Source: JBNRMR01 sp050942895 (GTDB taxonomy: Bacteria > Bacillota > Clostridia > Christensenellales > UBA1750). From it: a stretch of 64,000 bases of DNA. Positions within the stretch are counted from its first letter, which is position 1. Each line of letters starts with the position of its first letter. Below, piece after piece: positions 8,933 through 17,839 of the stretch. Location: NCBI GenBank assembly GCA_050942895.1, contig JBMNOE010000014.1, positions 1 through 64,000 of the forward strand. The letters are read 5' to 3'. The notes below the pieces were generated by a model. That model had not been told where the DNA came from. It saw only the letters and a list, made by a program, of their open reading frames with translations, and made no database searches. The translations under genes were made by a program, and so were the position numbers.

Positions 8933-9169
8933 ATTTATCTCTTTCGCGCTCTGTTGGCCTGAGCATTAGCCCTTTCAGCTATTATTCACTCTCTTATGTT
9001 ATATGCGATCAGCAACAGAATCACAAAGTTCAATTGTGATGACGCGCTTTTTATTTCCATATAAAATTTTAATGTATTTACGGGATATGCCAGCGCCTTT
9101 TGCGCCACAATAAGAGCAACGATTTTCGAATTCGCTGCGGGAGAATTCGGGTGCGAGGAGCGGTTGATT

Positions 9170-10123
9170 ATGGCAAAAATACACAGGATATTGAGCATTG
9201 TCTGCGTTGTGGCGTGCATTGGCGTGTGCGCTGCATTTTTATTGCCCGAAAAGCACGTTGAGGTGGAGACGGAGCTGTCGCATTACAGAAACATGATAAT
9301 CGAGGAGCGCTTAACAGGCCTTTTGGAAAGAGAGAACGCTTTTCTGGCGCTGCCGTCATCGGCCGGTGTCGTCGGGGATGTCTATGTTAAGGCAGGTCAG
9401 AAGGTTTTAATGGGCGATCCTCTTTTCAGAATGGAAAGCTCGCTGTTGGAGGCGGAGCTGGCCTCGCTCAACGGGCAGATCGCTTTGGCGGAAGCCGTTT
9501 TCGCTGAGAGCAAAGACTATGCCGCCCTTTCCCTGCAAAGGGATGCGCTCATCGAAAGGATTGCCGGCTGCGTGGTGAGGGCGCCCTCGGATGGCGAGGT
9601 GATATCCGTCTCTGTGCAGGGCGGAGGAATGGCCCAGGGGGGAGTGCTGATAGGCTCAGGCGGCTATTCCATAAGGGCGGCGGTTTCCGATATCTATGCC
9701 GACAGGATCAATGTGGGCCAAAAGGTCAGCCTTAAAAGGGGCGACAGCGAAGGCAGCGGCTTCATATCCTCTTTCGGGGCTTCTGCGGCCTCGCCGGGAA
9801 CATTCGAGGCTGTGGCGACGCCGGAACACTTCCCCTTTGAGCTGCCTTTGGGAATACAGGTGGAGGTAAACATAATAACAAAGGAGTATACGAAGGTTTG
9901 CGTGCCCATATCTGCGCTTTTACAGGGTGAGGACGCCGTCATGTGCATAATCGACGGCGTGGCGGTTAAAAGCCCCCTTGAGCTGCATGACCAGGACGCC
10001 CACTATATCGCCGTTGACGGCCTTCCATCAGGCGTTGAGGTGATCACAAGCCCGGAGGGTATCAAGGAGGGGGATAGGGTGATATCAAGGCTTGTTTCGG
10101 GCGTAGGGACTGGAGGTGAGTGA
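9170..10123 (+). CDS. HlyD/MacA-type membrane fusion protein
   Basis: A 317-residue periplasmic-adaptor-like protein. An N-terminal membrane anchor (about residues 5-24) is followed by a biotinyl-lipoyl-like half motif (SSAGVVGDVYVKAGQKVLMGDPLFRME), a short helical hairpin (about 88-125), the second lipoyl half (VRAPSDGEVISVSVQGG) and beta-barrel segments. In Gram-positives such proteins pair with MacB-like ABC permeases to export peptides, antibiotics or lipids. The ATG at 9170 is favoured over a TTG at 9164 because GAGGAG sits nine bases upstream. The stop overlaps the ribosome site of the permease gene, so the two are translationally linked. Confidence 0.83.
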   Translation: MAKIHRILSIVCVVACIGVCAAFLLPEKHVEVETELSHYRNMIIEERLTGLLERENAFLALPSSAGVVGDVYVKAGQKVLMGDPLFRMESSLLEAELASLNGQIALAEAVFAESKDYAALSLQRDALIERIAGCVVRAPSDGEVISVSVQGGGMAQGGVLIGSGGYSIRAAVSDIYADRINVGQKVSLKRGDSEGSGFISSFGASAASPGTFEAVATPEHFPFELPLGIQVEVNIITKEYTKVCVPISALLQGEDAVMCIIDGVAVKSPLELHDQDAHYIAVDGLPSGVEVITSPEGIKEGDRVISRLVSGVGTGGE

Positions 10124-10124
10124 T

Positions 10125-11366
10125 GTGACCGGCGCAAAAGACAAAAACGCGGGTGCGTTCAAGGCGGAAAGGCCCGTAAAAAACCGAAGAGCCGGCGTTA
10201 TCGACATCATCTCGCTGGCGCTGAAAAACATATCCACCGGCAAAATGCGCACTTTTTTGACAGTCCTCGGCCTGGCGGTGGGGACAGGGGCGGTGATGTC
10301 GGTCATATCCCTTGGCACTGGCGGGCGGGAGCTTCTGGACTTTGAGATGAACCGCCTGGGCACCAACAGAATATGGGTGAGCGCAGAGATGAATACGGGG
10401 GGATATATCGAGCTGGAGGACGCAAAGCGCCTTAAGCAGATGGAGGAAGCGACGGCGACAAGCGCTGTCAAGACCACATATTGCACTGTTTCCGCAGGGA
10501 AGGAGCTTTCCGCCATAAAGACGATAGGCTGCCAGGCTGATTTCTTTACAATAAGCAACCTTCAACAAAAGGCGGGCAGATTCATAAACGAGAGGGACTC
10601 CCAGCGGGAGATGAGGACGGCGGTTTTAAACTCTGCCCTTGCAAAGAAGCTTTTTGCCAGCAGGAGCGCCGTTGGCAACGAAATAAGCGTGGACGGCATC
10701 GCCTTCATGGTGGTGGGTGTGGTGGAAAATTTGGCGTCATCCTTCATGCAAAACAGCGATGAGGAGGCGGTTTTATACATTCCCATAGAGACATATCTGA
10801 AGGATGTCAGCCGGCTGCCGGGGGAGAATGCGGCTGACCAGATCATGATGTGCGTCAGCGGAAACGATGTGATGGGCTCGGCGCAAAGGGTGGTGGATTC
10901 CCTGGCGCGGGTAAAAAGCGGCGGGGTTTACAGAGCAAACACGATGACCAACGAACTGGATATCGCCAACAGAATTATGGATATTTTCCTGACAATCGTG
11001 GGCTCCATAGCCGTGGTGTGCATGATTGTGGGGGGGATTGGCATCATGAACATGATGGTTTCCTCCGTGCGGGAAAGAAAGAGGGAAATCGGCGTGATGC
11101 TGGCCATAGGCGCAAGCCCCCGGGAAGTTTTCTTTCAGATGCTGGCGGAATCGGTAACTATGAGCGTCATGGGCGCAGCGGCGGGCATGATCATAGGCGT
11201 GGTTTTCACCTGGGTGGGCTGTATATATGTGGGCATGGCCTTCTCGCTGCCTCTTTGGGCCATGGTCACGTCAATAGTGTTTTCTGCTCTGATCGGCGTC
11301 TTTTTCGGGGCATACCCTGCTTACAAGGCAGCAAGGATATCGCCGGTGGAGGCTATGCGCTCATAA
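10125..11366 (+). CDS. MacB/FtsX-type ABC transporter permease
   Basis: A 413-residue permease. One transmembrane helix lies near residues 35-60 (MRTFLTVLGLAVGTGAVMSV), then a large extracytoplasmic MacB_PCD domain (about 60-270), then three C-terminal helices (IFLTIVGSIAVVCMIVGGIG; the segment near 345-370; and near 375-395), followed by AYKAARISPVEAMRS, the classic FtsX tail. Start is GTG 10125 with GGAGG eight bases before; GTG 10116 is an alternative. The usual LolD/MacB-type ATPase is absent: the next gene is a sugar-importer ATPase with its own promoter. Confidence 0.87.
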   Translation: MTGAKDKNAGAFKAERPVKNRRAGVIDIISLALKNISTGKMRTFLTVLGLAVGTGAVMSVISLGTGGRELLDFEMNRLGTNRIWVSAEMNTGGYIELEDAKRLKQMEEATATSAVKTTYCTVSAGKELSAIKTIGCQADFFTISNLQQKAGRFINERDSQREMRTAVLNSALAKKLFASRSAVGNEISVDGIAFMVVGVVENLASSFMQNSDEEAVLYIPIETYLKDVSRLPGENAADQIMMCVSGNDVMGSAQRVVDSLARVKSGGVYRANTMTNELDIANRIMDIFLTIVGSIAVVCMIVGGIGIMNMMVSSVRERKREIGVMLAIGASPREVFFQMLAESVTMSVMGAAAGMIIGVVFTWVGCIYVGMAFSLPLWAMVTSIVFSALIGVFFGAYPAYKAARISPVEAMRS

Positions 11367-11442
11367 TTTCCGCATGATTTTGTCTTTTTTACCGCTCCGA
11401 AGTTGAATAATGAATGAAATTACAAAAAAGAATGAGAATTTT

Positions 11443-11468
11443 GTGCAAAATGCACGATGGACATCGTG
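11443..11468 (+). promoter_or_regulatory. Two overlapping inverted repeats at the msmX promoter
   Basis: GTGCA-AAA-TGCAC (11443-11455) and CACGAT-GGAC-ATCGTG (11453-11468) are perfect inverted repeats. The second covers the -35 element, so binding there would block RNA polymerase. The binding protein is unknown. Confidence 0.5.
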
Positions 11469-11486
11469 TAAATTATTATATATAAT
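11458..11486 (+). promoter_or_regulatory. Promoter of the sugar ABC ATPase gene
   Basis: TGGACA (11458-11463), a 17-base spacer and a perfect TATAAT (11481-11486), 57 bases before the start codon. Confidence 0.7.
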
Positions 11487-11542
11487 TAAGTGGTAAAACA
11501 TAGTATGATCTAATATTCATACATTCAAGGAGGAGAAATTTT

Positions 11543-12664
11543 ATGGCAAGTGTATCACTGCAGCATCTTTACAAGGTCTACACCGGCGGCGTTACTGCTG
11601 TTAGCGATTTTACCCTGGACATCGAAGATAAGGAGTTTGTCGTTCTGGTTGGGCCTTCCGGCTGCGGAAAGTCCACTACGCTTCGAATGGTCGCGGGCCT
11701 GGAAGAAATCACCGAGGGCGAGCTTTACATTGGCGACAAACTGGTGAACGACGTCGCCCCCAAAGATCGCGATATAGCGATGGTTTTCCAGAACTATGCG
11801 CTTTATCCTCACATGACGGTTTATGACAACATGGCTTTCGGCCTTAAGCTCCGCAAGACCCCCAAGGCGGAGATCCAGCGCAGAGTTACCGAAGCGGCGC
11901 AGATACTTGACATTGAGCATCTCCTCAACCGTAAGCCGAAGGCTCTTTCCGGCGGTCAGAGACAGCGTGTTGCCCTTGGGCGTGCCATCGTTCGTGAGCC
12001 TAAGGTCTTCCTTATGGACGAACCTCTGTCCAACCTGGATGCAAAGCTGCGCGTTCAGATGAGAACAGAAATCACTAAACTGCACCAGAAGCTGGAAGCG
12101 ACATTCATATACGTCACCCACGACCAGACAGAGGCCATGACCATGGGCTCCAGAATCGTCGTTATGAAGGACGGCTTTGTCCAGCAGGTGGATGCTCCCC
12201 AGGTTCTGTACGATAAGCCCACCAACCTGTTCGTGGCAGGCTTCATCGGCACACCGCAGATGAACTTCTTCGACGTCTCCCTCTCCAAGGAAGGCGACAA
12301 TGTCTACGCTTCCTTCGGCAACAACAAGGTTCTTGTTCCTGCTGAAAAGGTCGCTCAGTTTGTTGATTCCTCCTACGTCGGCAAGGAAGTCATCCTCGGC
12401 ATCCGCCCTGAGAATATCAGCGACGATCAGGAAGATATCCAGGCCAGCCCGGAGACCTGCATAAATGTAGACGTGGACATCGTGGAGCTGATGGGCTCGG
12501 AGACCTATCTGTACCTGACAACCTCCGGCCGCGAAGGTTCCTTCATCGCCAGGGTTGACCCGCGCTCCATCTCCCGCACGGGCGATAAGATCAGGGTCGC
12601 TTTCGACGCCCGCTACTTCCACTTCTTCGACAGGGAGACGGAAGCCACCATACTCAACGAATAG
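11543..12664 (+). CDS. msmX: Stand-alone sugar ABC transporter ATPase, MsmX/UgpC type
   Basis: A 373-residue ATP-binding subunit of the CUT1 (MalK/MsmX/UgpC) class. Walker A GPSGCGKST (about 37-45), Q-loop VFQNYALYPHMTV, signature LSGGQRQRVALGRA, Walker B VFLMDEPLSNLDA, switch His in YVTHDQTEAMT, and a C-terminal TOBE/MalK regulatory region from about 240. A strong AAGGAGGAG site precedes the ATG. It is monocistronic, with its own promoter and terminator and no permease beside it. In Bacillus MsmX serves several importers lacking ATPases; the three LplB/LplC sets in this window lack one, so a shared role is inferred. Biased codon use suggests high expression. Confidence 0.92.
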   Translation: MASVSLQHLYKVYTGGVTAVSDFTLDIEDKEFVVLVGPSGCGKSTTLRMVAGLEEITEGELYIGDKLVNDVAPKDRDIAMVFQNYALYPHMTVYDNMAFGLKLRKTPKAEIQRRVTEAAQILDIEHLLNRKPKALSGGQRQRVALGRAIVREPKVFLMDEPLSNLDAKLRVQMRTEITKLHQKLEATFIYVTHDQTEAMTMGSRIVVMKDGFVQQVDAPQVLYDKPTNLFVAGFIGTPQMNFFDVSLSKEGDNVYASFGNNKVLVPAEKVAQFVDSSYVGKEVILGIRPENISDDQEDIQASPETCINVDVDIVELMGSETYLYLTTSGREGSFIARVDPRSISRTGDKIRVAFDARYFHFFDRETEATILNE

Positions 12665-12689
12665 TCGAAATAAACAGCAAATTAAACAG

Positions 12690-12722
12690 GCGTGCCGTTC
12701 AATGGGAACGGCACGCTTTTTA
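12690..12722 (+). terminator. Terminator of msmX
   Basis: An 11-bp perfect stem (GCGTGCCGTTC at 12690-12700 with GAACGGCACGC at 12706-12716) is followed by TTTTT. It lies between the ATPase gene and the convergent nucleotidyltransferase-like gene and may also slow transcription from the minus side. Confidence 0.9.
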
Positions 12723-12733
12723 TGTTGAATCGT

Positions 12734-13381
12734 TTATACTATCCACATATGCCCTTCCGGATATAAGCTTGCAAGCGCATGGTTCAGCCATGCCTTTTGT
12801 TCATTGGTCATTTTGCTCATAGCCATATCGTAGTCATGCTTATAGCCTTCGCGCTGTATGTCCGTTGATTTATACAGCAGGCATATCTCCGGGGCCAGAT
12901 AGGGCATATCTCCTGCCGTCAGGACGGCCTTGCTCAAGGGGCGCCGGATATCATGGTTCCTGGCATAAAGGAAGTGGGAATCCGTCCTGCTGTTGAACAG
13001 AAATTCGATGAAATCCAGCTTCGTTTGTCCGATATGCTGAAAGTTGATCAGGTAAACATCCTCCTGGGAGGTTTCCGACAGCTGCACAAGCTCGCAGCCG
13101 TCCTTGAAACAAAAGATGTTTCGTTTCACCAACAATTGCTTGCCAATATCCGTAATGCGGTGCGCTTTGCCGCCGCCGAGCATCTCGCATACATTGAAGC
13201 CCAGCGACAACATGTATTCGATGATGATATCGCGGTCTTTCCAATATGCATGAATGTCGATGTCGCCATGCTTTCGGGATTCAAAGCCTAAAAACAGATC
13301 GATGGCAAAGCCGCCGCAAAAAGCGTATTCAAACGGCTGGTTTTGCAGCAGTTCATTTGCCTGCTTGATAAGAGGATCCAT
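12734..13381 (-). CDS. Nucleotidyltransferase-fold protein
   Basis: A 215-residue cytoplasmic protein. Residues about 20-45 hold CGGFAIDLFLG followed by RKHGDIDIH, the GG(x)AxD...R.H.DID pattern of the nucleotidyltransferase superfamily branch that contains aminoglycoside (2-prime-prime) and lincosamide adenylyltransferases. That pattern supplies the metal-binding aspartates. The remaining sequence does not let me name a substrate; antibiotic resistance is possible but many such proteins are uncharacterised. It lies only 17 bases after leuB on the same strand and may be read from the ilv-leu transcript. Confidence 0.68.
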   Translation of the reverse strand: MDPLIKQANELLQNQPFEYAFCGGFAIDLFLGFESRKHGDIDIHAYWKDRDIIIEYMLSLGFNVCEMLGGGKAHRITDIGKQLLVKRNIFCFKDGCELVQLSETSQEDVYLINFQHIGQTKLDFIEFLFNSRTDSHFLYARNHDIRRPLSKAVLTAGDMPYLAPEICLLYKSTDIQREGYKHDYDMAMSKMTNEQKAWLNHALASLYPEGHMWIV

Positions 13382-13398
13382 GTTAAGCTCCCCTGCTT

Positions 13399-14466
13399 TT
13401 ATAGTTCAGCCAGTATTTTCTCAGTCATATCCTTGCAGCCTATGCTCTTTCCCCCGGCGGCGATATCGGCCGTGCGCCAGCCCTTTTGAAGCACCGCCGA
13501 GACGGCGTTTTCCACTGCGGTGGCCTCCGCTTCAAGACCGAATGCCCACCTGAGCATCATGGCGGCAGAGAGTATGGTGGCGATGGGGTTCGCCTTGCCC
13601 GTTCCGGCGATGTCTGGCGCGGAGCCGTGGATTGGCTCATATAGCCCTCGTGTGCTCTCGCCAAGGGAGGCTGAGGGCAAAAGGCCGATGGAGCCGGTGA
13701 GCTGGGAGGCCTCGTCGGAGAGGATGTCGCCGAACATATTGCTGGTGACGATCACGTCAAACTGGGCGGGGTCCCTTATGAGCTGCATGGCGGCGTTGTC
13801 CACCAGCATATCGCGGACCTGAACATCCGGGTATTCGGCTGAAAGTCGGTGTATGACCTCACGCCAGAGCCGCGAGCTTTCGATGACATTCGCCTTGTCG
13901 ATGCTGGTGAGCTTTTTTGAGCGCTTTTGGGCCATCTCAAAGCCAATGCGGCCGATGCGCTCCACCTCCATCTCGCTGTAGCACTCGGTGTCATATGCTT
14001 CGGGGCCGTATTTGCCCATGCGCCTGCCGCTCTCACCGAAATATAGCCCGCCGGTAAGCTCTCTGATTATCACCATGTCAAAGCCCTTTTCAGCCGCGTC
14101 CTCTCTCAGGGGGCAGGCGGATTTCAGCTCCGGCAAAAGCTTTGCGGGGCGAATGTTGGCATAAAGGCCCATGGCCTTGCGGGTGCCTAAAAGGGCGCGC
14201 TCGGGGCGCATATCCCCGGGGAGATTATCCCATTTGGGGCCGCCGACAGCGCCCAGAAGCACGCTGTCGCTGGCAAGGCAGATATCAAGGCTCTCTTTGG
14301 GCAATGGTTCGCCTAGGGCGTCGATGGCGCAGCCGCCGGCAAGAACATGGGTGAAGCCAAATGAATGACCATGCTTTTCGCCGATTTTTTCCAGGACCTT
14401 TATCGCGGAATCGGTGATTTCCGGGCCGATGCCGTCGCCGGCCATCACCGCAATGTTATACTTCAC
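13399..14466 (-). CDS. leuB: 3-isopropylmalate dehydrogenase
   Basis: A 355-residue LeuB, oxidatively decarboxylating 3-isopropylmalate in leucine synthesis (and the methylmalate analogue in the citramalate route). Typical motifs are MAGDGIGPEI, the Arg-rich substrate segment (RPAKL..., RELTGGLYFGESGR), the metal-site DNAAMQLI and SNMFGDILSDEAS, and the NAD-binding EPIHGSAPDIAGTGKANP. Start is GTG, overlapping the leuD stop by four bases (GTGA). It is the last biosynthetic gene of the operon. Confidence 0.95.
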   Translation of the reverse strand: MKYNIAVMAGDGIGPEITDSAIKVLEKIGEKHGHSFGFTHVLAGGCAIDALGEPLPKESLDICLASDSVLLGAVGGPKWDNLPGDMRPERALLGTRKAMGLYANIRPAKLLPELKSACPLREDAAEKGFDMVIIRELTGGLYFGESGRRMGKYGPEAYDTECYSEMEVERIGRIGFEMAQKRSKKLTSIDKANVIESSRLWREVIHRLSAEYPDVQVRDMLVDNAAMQLIRDPAQFDVIVTSNMFGDILSDEASQLTGSIGLLPSASLGESTRGLYEPIHGSAPDIAGTGKANPIATILSAAMMLRWAFGLEAEATAVENAVSAVLQKGWRTADIAAGGKSIGCKDMTEKILAEL

Positions 14467-14945
14467 AGCTTTCCCTCCTTTATGGCGCTGAGCAACCCAC
14501 CGGAAGCCAGCAGGCTCTGCAAAAACGGCGGGAAGGCGATGAACTTCGCCTCGGTGTTCTTTGTGTTATTTCTAAGGGTGCCTTTGTCAAAGTCCACCTC
14601 GATATTATCGCCCTCGTCCACCTCCGCGTCGCATTCGATTATCGGCAGGCCGATATTGATTGAGTTGCGGTAAAATATCCTTGCGAAGCTCTTTGCAACC
14701 ACGCAGGCGATGCCGCTTTCCTTTATCGCTATGGGCGCATGTTCGCGGGAGGAGCCGCAGCCGAAGTTTTGCCCCGCGACGATTATATCACCCTGCTGAA
14801 CCCGCTTTATGAATGTGGGGTCCAAGTCCTCCATGCAGTGGGCGGCCAGCTCCTTGGGGTCGACGGTGTTCAGATAGCGGGCGGGTATTATGACGTCGGT
14901 GTCCACATTGTCCTGATAGCGTATGACATTTCCCTGAATTTTCAT
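14463..14945 (-). CDS. leuD: 3-isopropylmalate dehydratase small subunit
   Basis: A 160-residue LeuD of the short type; it is the swivelling subunit of isopropylmalate isomerase and partners LeuC. Motifs: DNVDTDVIIPARYL at the N-terminus and the substrate-binding GQNFGCGSSREHAPIAIK. It starts 15 bases after leuC and overlaps leuB by four bases. Confidence 0.95.
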   Translation of the reverse strand: MKIQGNVIRYQDNVDTDVIIPARYLNTVDPKELAAHCMEDLDPTFIKRVQQGDIIVAGQNFGCGSSREHAPIAIKESGIACVVAKSFARIFYRNSINIGLPIIECDAEVDEGDNIEVDFDKGTLRNNTKNTEAKFIAFPPFLQSLLASGGLLSAIKEGKL

Positions 14946-14960
14946 TGATTTTCCCTCCCT

Positions 14961-16214
14961 TTAATGCGCTGGAGCGATCTTGCCGGCGATGGCTGAAGCC
15001 GCTGCCACGGCGGGGCTTGCCAGATAGACCTCGCTCTTTGGGTGGCCCATTCTGCCAACAAAGTTTCTGTTTGTGGTGGACACGCAGCGCTCGCCGTCGG
15101 CCAAAACTCCCATGTGGCCGCCCAGGCAGGGGCCGCAGGTGGGCGTGGAAACGACGCAGCCGGCCTCAATGAATGTGCGCAAAAAGCCCTGCTCCATGGC
15201 GTCCAGATAAATCTTCTGGGTGGCGGGGATGATTATGGCCCGAACGTTTTTCGCCACCTTATGGCCCTTTATGACCTCTGCAGCCAGGGCGAGATCTTCC
15301 AGCCGCCCGTTTGTGCAGGAGCCGATGACGACCTGGTCGATGACGATATCGCCGATGTCGTCAAAGGTGCGGGCGTTTTCCGGCAGATGGGGGAAGGCAA
15401 CTGTCTGCTGGATGGTGGACAGGTCGATTTCATACACCTTTTCATACTCCGCATCAGGATCGGCCTCATAGACCCTGGGAGCATTGCCCCCATGCTCTTT
15501 TATGTAGGAAAGGGTTTTTTCGTCCACGGTGAAGATGCCGTTCTTAGCGCCGGCTTCAATGACCATGTTTGAAACGCAAAGCCTGTCGCTGACTGAAAGG
15601 GATGAAACGCCGGGGCCTGAAAACTCCATTGACTTATAAAGTGCGCCGTCAACGCCGATCATGCCGATTATGTGCAATATCAGATCCTTGCCTGTGACCC
15701 ATTTTTTAAGCTGGCCTGTAAGGTTAAAACGCATGGCGGTGGGAACTTTCAGCCAGGCCTTGCCGGTGGCCATGGCTGCGGCCATATCGGTGGAGCCAAC
15801 GCCCGTGGAAAAAGCGCCCAGAGCGCCGTATGTGCAGGTGTGGCTGTCCGCGCCGATAACCAGATCGCCTGCGGTGACGAGACCCTTTTCGGGGAGCAGG
15901 GCGTGCTCGATGCCCATCTCGCCCACGTCGAAGAAGTTGGAGATGCCCTTTGAATGAGCGAACTCGCGCACGCATTTGCACTGCTGGGCGGCCTTGATGT
16001 CCTTGTTGGGGGTGAAGTGATCCATCACCAGGGCAATTTTGTCCCTGTCAAAGACCTCCTGCCTGCCGGCCTTGTCGAACTCCGCCACCGCCACCGGGGC
16101 AGTGATGTCATTGCCCAAAACCAGGTCCAAATCGGCCATTATTATCTCGCCCGGGGAAACACTTTCCCTGCCGCAATGGGCCGCGAGGATTTTTTGCGTC
16201 ATCGTCATGCTCAT
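14961..16214 (-). CDS. leuC: 3-isopropylmalate dehydratase large subunit
   Basis: A 417-residue LeuC of the short (HacA/archaeal-like) type, matching the short LeuD. It carries the [4Fe-4S] cluster: the cysteines in VIGSCTNGR and in the C-terminal TPTCGPCLGGHMG. GADSHTCTYGALGAF is also visible. It probably serves both isopropylmalate and citramalate isomerisation, since a citramalate-synthase-like gene lies directly upstream. Its ATG overlaps the upstream TGA as ATGA. Confidence 0.95.
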   Translation of the reverse strand: MSMTMTQKILAAHCGRESVSPGEIIMADLDLVLGNDITAPVAVAEFDKAGRQEVFDRDKIALVMDHFTPNKDIKAAQQCKCVREFAHSKGISNFFDVGEMGIEHALLPEKGLVTAGDLVIGADSHTCTYGALGAFSTGVGSTDMAAAMATGKAWLKVPTAMRFNLTGQLKKWVTGKDLILHIIGMIGVDGALYKSMEFSGPGVSSLSVSDRLCVSNMVIEAGAKNGIFTVDEKTLSYIKEHGGNAPRVYEADPDAEYEKVYEIDLSTIQQTVAFPHLPENARTFDDIGDIVIDQVVIGSCTNGRLEDLALAAEVIKGHKVAKNVRAIIIPATQKIYLDAMEQGFLRTFIEAGCVVSTPTCGPCLGGHMGVLADGERCVSTTNRNFVGRMGHPKSEVYLASPAVAAASAIAGKIAPAH

Positions 16215-17839
16215 CGTTCATTTTTCCTTTCTTGATTATCGGCTTCGCTTTCCTTGAAGAGCTTGAACTCAAGGGAATCCACAAGGGCTGCGAAGCTGGC
16301 CTCGATTATATCCGTGGAGGCGCCGACTGTTGACCAGTTGGTCTTGCCGTCTGTGCTTTCGATTAGAACCCGAACGCTTGAACCTGCCGCATGGCCCGAA
16401 TCGAGGACGCGCACCTTGTAGTCCACCAGGTAAACAGCGCTTAAGCTGGGGTAGAACTTGCTTATGGCCTTCCTAAGAGCCTGATCTAAAGCGTGGACAG
16501 GGCCGTTTCCCATGGCGGCGGCGATCTCGGCATTTGAGTCCACCATTATTTTCACCATGGCGTTGGAGGAAAGGCCGTCGTCCAGATGGGGAAACTCGCC
16601 GCTTGTCTTATACATTGAAACGTTGAAATGGGGCTTGTATGTTCCCAGAACACGCCTTACCATCAGCTCAAAGCTGGCATCGGCGGCTTCAAACTGATAG
16701 CCCTGATGTTCCAGTTCCTTCAGCCTTTCCAAAATCGCTCCTGTTTCGGGCGATTCCTTCGTCAGATGCGGGGCGATATCCTTCACCTTCAGCAAAATTG
16801 CCTTCTTTCCGGAGACCTCCGACAGCAGAAAGCGCCGCTTGTTCCCCACGCATCTGGGGTCAACATGCTCAAATGAATGGGGCACTTTGTCAACGCCGTC
16901 GATATGCATCCCGCCCTTGTGGGCGAAGGCGCTCGCGCCAACATAGGGCTTGCTGCCGGAAAGCGACATGTTTGAAACTTCGGCGATTATGGCGCAGGTC
17001 TTTGAAAGGCTTTTTAGATTGCCGCTCACACATTCATAGCCGGACTTTAGCTGAAGATCGGCGACTATGACGCTAAGGTCGGCATTGCCGCAGCGCTCGC
17101 CGATGCCGTTCATGGTGCCCTGAACATGCACGCAGCCGGCCTCAACCGCAAGGAGTGAGTTGGCCACTGCGCAGCCCGCATCGTTGTGGCAGTGGATGCC
17201 CAGGCGAACCCCGGGGAAGCGCTCCGACAGCTCTTTTACTATCTCGTACAGCTTAAGGGGCTGCATGCCACCGTTTGTGTCGCAAAGGCAAAGCACGTCC
17301 GCGCCGCCCTCCACAGCGGCTTCCAGCACGCTTATGGCATAATCGGGGTTGGCCAGATAGCCGTCGAAGAAATGCTCCGCGTCGAATATGACCTCCTTGC
17401 CCTTTTCCTTGAAGAAACGGAGGGTGTCCCTGACGCAGCAGAGGTTTTCTTCCAAAGTGGTCTTAAGGATTTCTTTTACATGAAGATCCCAGGACTTGCC
17501 GAAGATTGACACGCAGGGGGTGTTTGCCGCCAGCAGGGAGACGACGTTCGCGTCCTGCTCAGGGGTGACGCACTTCCTTCGGGTGCTTCCAAAGGCCACC
17601 AACTTGGCGTTATTAAGCTTCAGCGATGCCGCCCTTTCAAAAAACTCCATATCCTTGGGATTGGAGCCGGGGTTGCCCGCCTCGATATACTTAACGCCGA
17701 ACTGGTCAAGGGCCTTCACCACCAGAATTTTGTCCGACACGGTGAATGATATGCCCTCTGCCTGAGCGCCATCCCTTAAAGTGGTGTCAAGTATTTCGAG
17801 TTTTTTCGTATTGCTCATATTCTGAGAAGTTTTCGTCAT
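16211..17839 (-). CDS. cimA: Citramalate synthase-like alpha-acyltransferase
   Basis: A 542-residue LeuA-like enzyme of the CimA group: HMGL-like TIM barrel (LDTTLRDGAQAEGISF; catalytic R-D; metal site HCHNDAGCAVANS) and a C-terminal LeuA dimerisation/allosteric domain (from about 400). CimA condenses acetyl-CoA with pyruvate to citramalate, giving 2-ketobutyrate for isoleucine without threonine deaminase. No ilvA is visible here. ATG 17839 has GGGAGAAAG just before it; a TTG at 17860 and an ATG at 17818 are alternatives. The start overlaps the 3-prime end of leuA. Confidence 0.88.
   Translation of the reverse strand: MTKTSQNMSNTKKLEILDTTLRDGAQAEGISFTVSDKILVVKALDQFGVKYIEAGNPGSNPKDMEFFERAASLKLNNAKLVAFGSTRRKCVTPEQDANVVSLLAANTPCVSIFGKSWDLHVKEILKTTLEENLCCVRDTLRFFKEKGKEVIFDAEHFFDGYLANPDYAISVLEAAVEGGADVLCLCDTNGGMQPLKLYEIVKELSERFPGVRLGIHCHNDAGCAVANSLLAVEAGCVHVQGTMNGIGERCGNADLSVIVADLQLKSGYECVSGNLKSLSKTCAIIAEVSNMSLSGSKPYVGASAFAHKGGMHIDGVDKVPHSFEHVDPRCVGNKRRFLLSEVSGKKAILLKVKDIAPHLTKESPETGAILERLKELEHQGYQFEAADASFELMVRRVLGTYKPHFNVSMYKTSGEFPHLDDGLSSNAMVKIMVDSNAEIAAAMGNGPVHALDQALRKAISKFYPSLSAVYLVDYKVRVLDSGHAAGSSVRVLIESTDGKTNWSTVGASTDIIEASFAALVDSLEFKLFKESEADNQERKNER

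Noticed and set aside
11555..12622. 355-codon open frame antisense to the ATPase gene
   Set aside because: Shadow frame caused by biased codons of the ATPase; no recognisable domain.
12734..13381. Confident antibiotic-resistance gene call
   Set aside because: Only the general nucleotidyltransferase motif is visible; substrate residues cannot be assigned from sequence.
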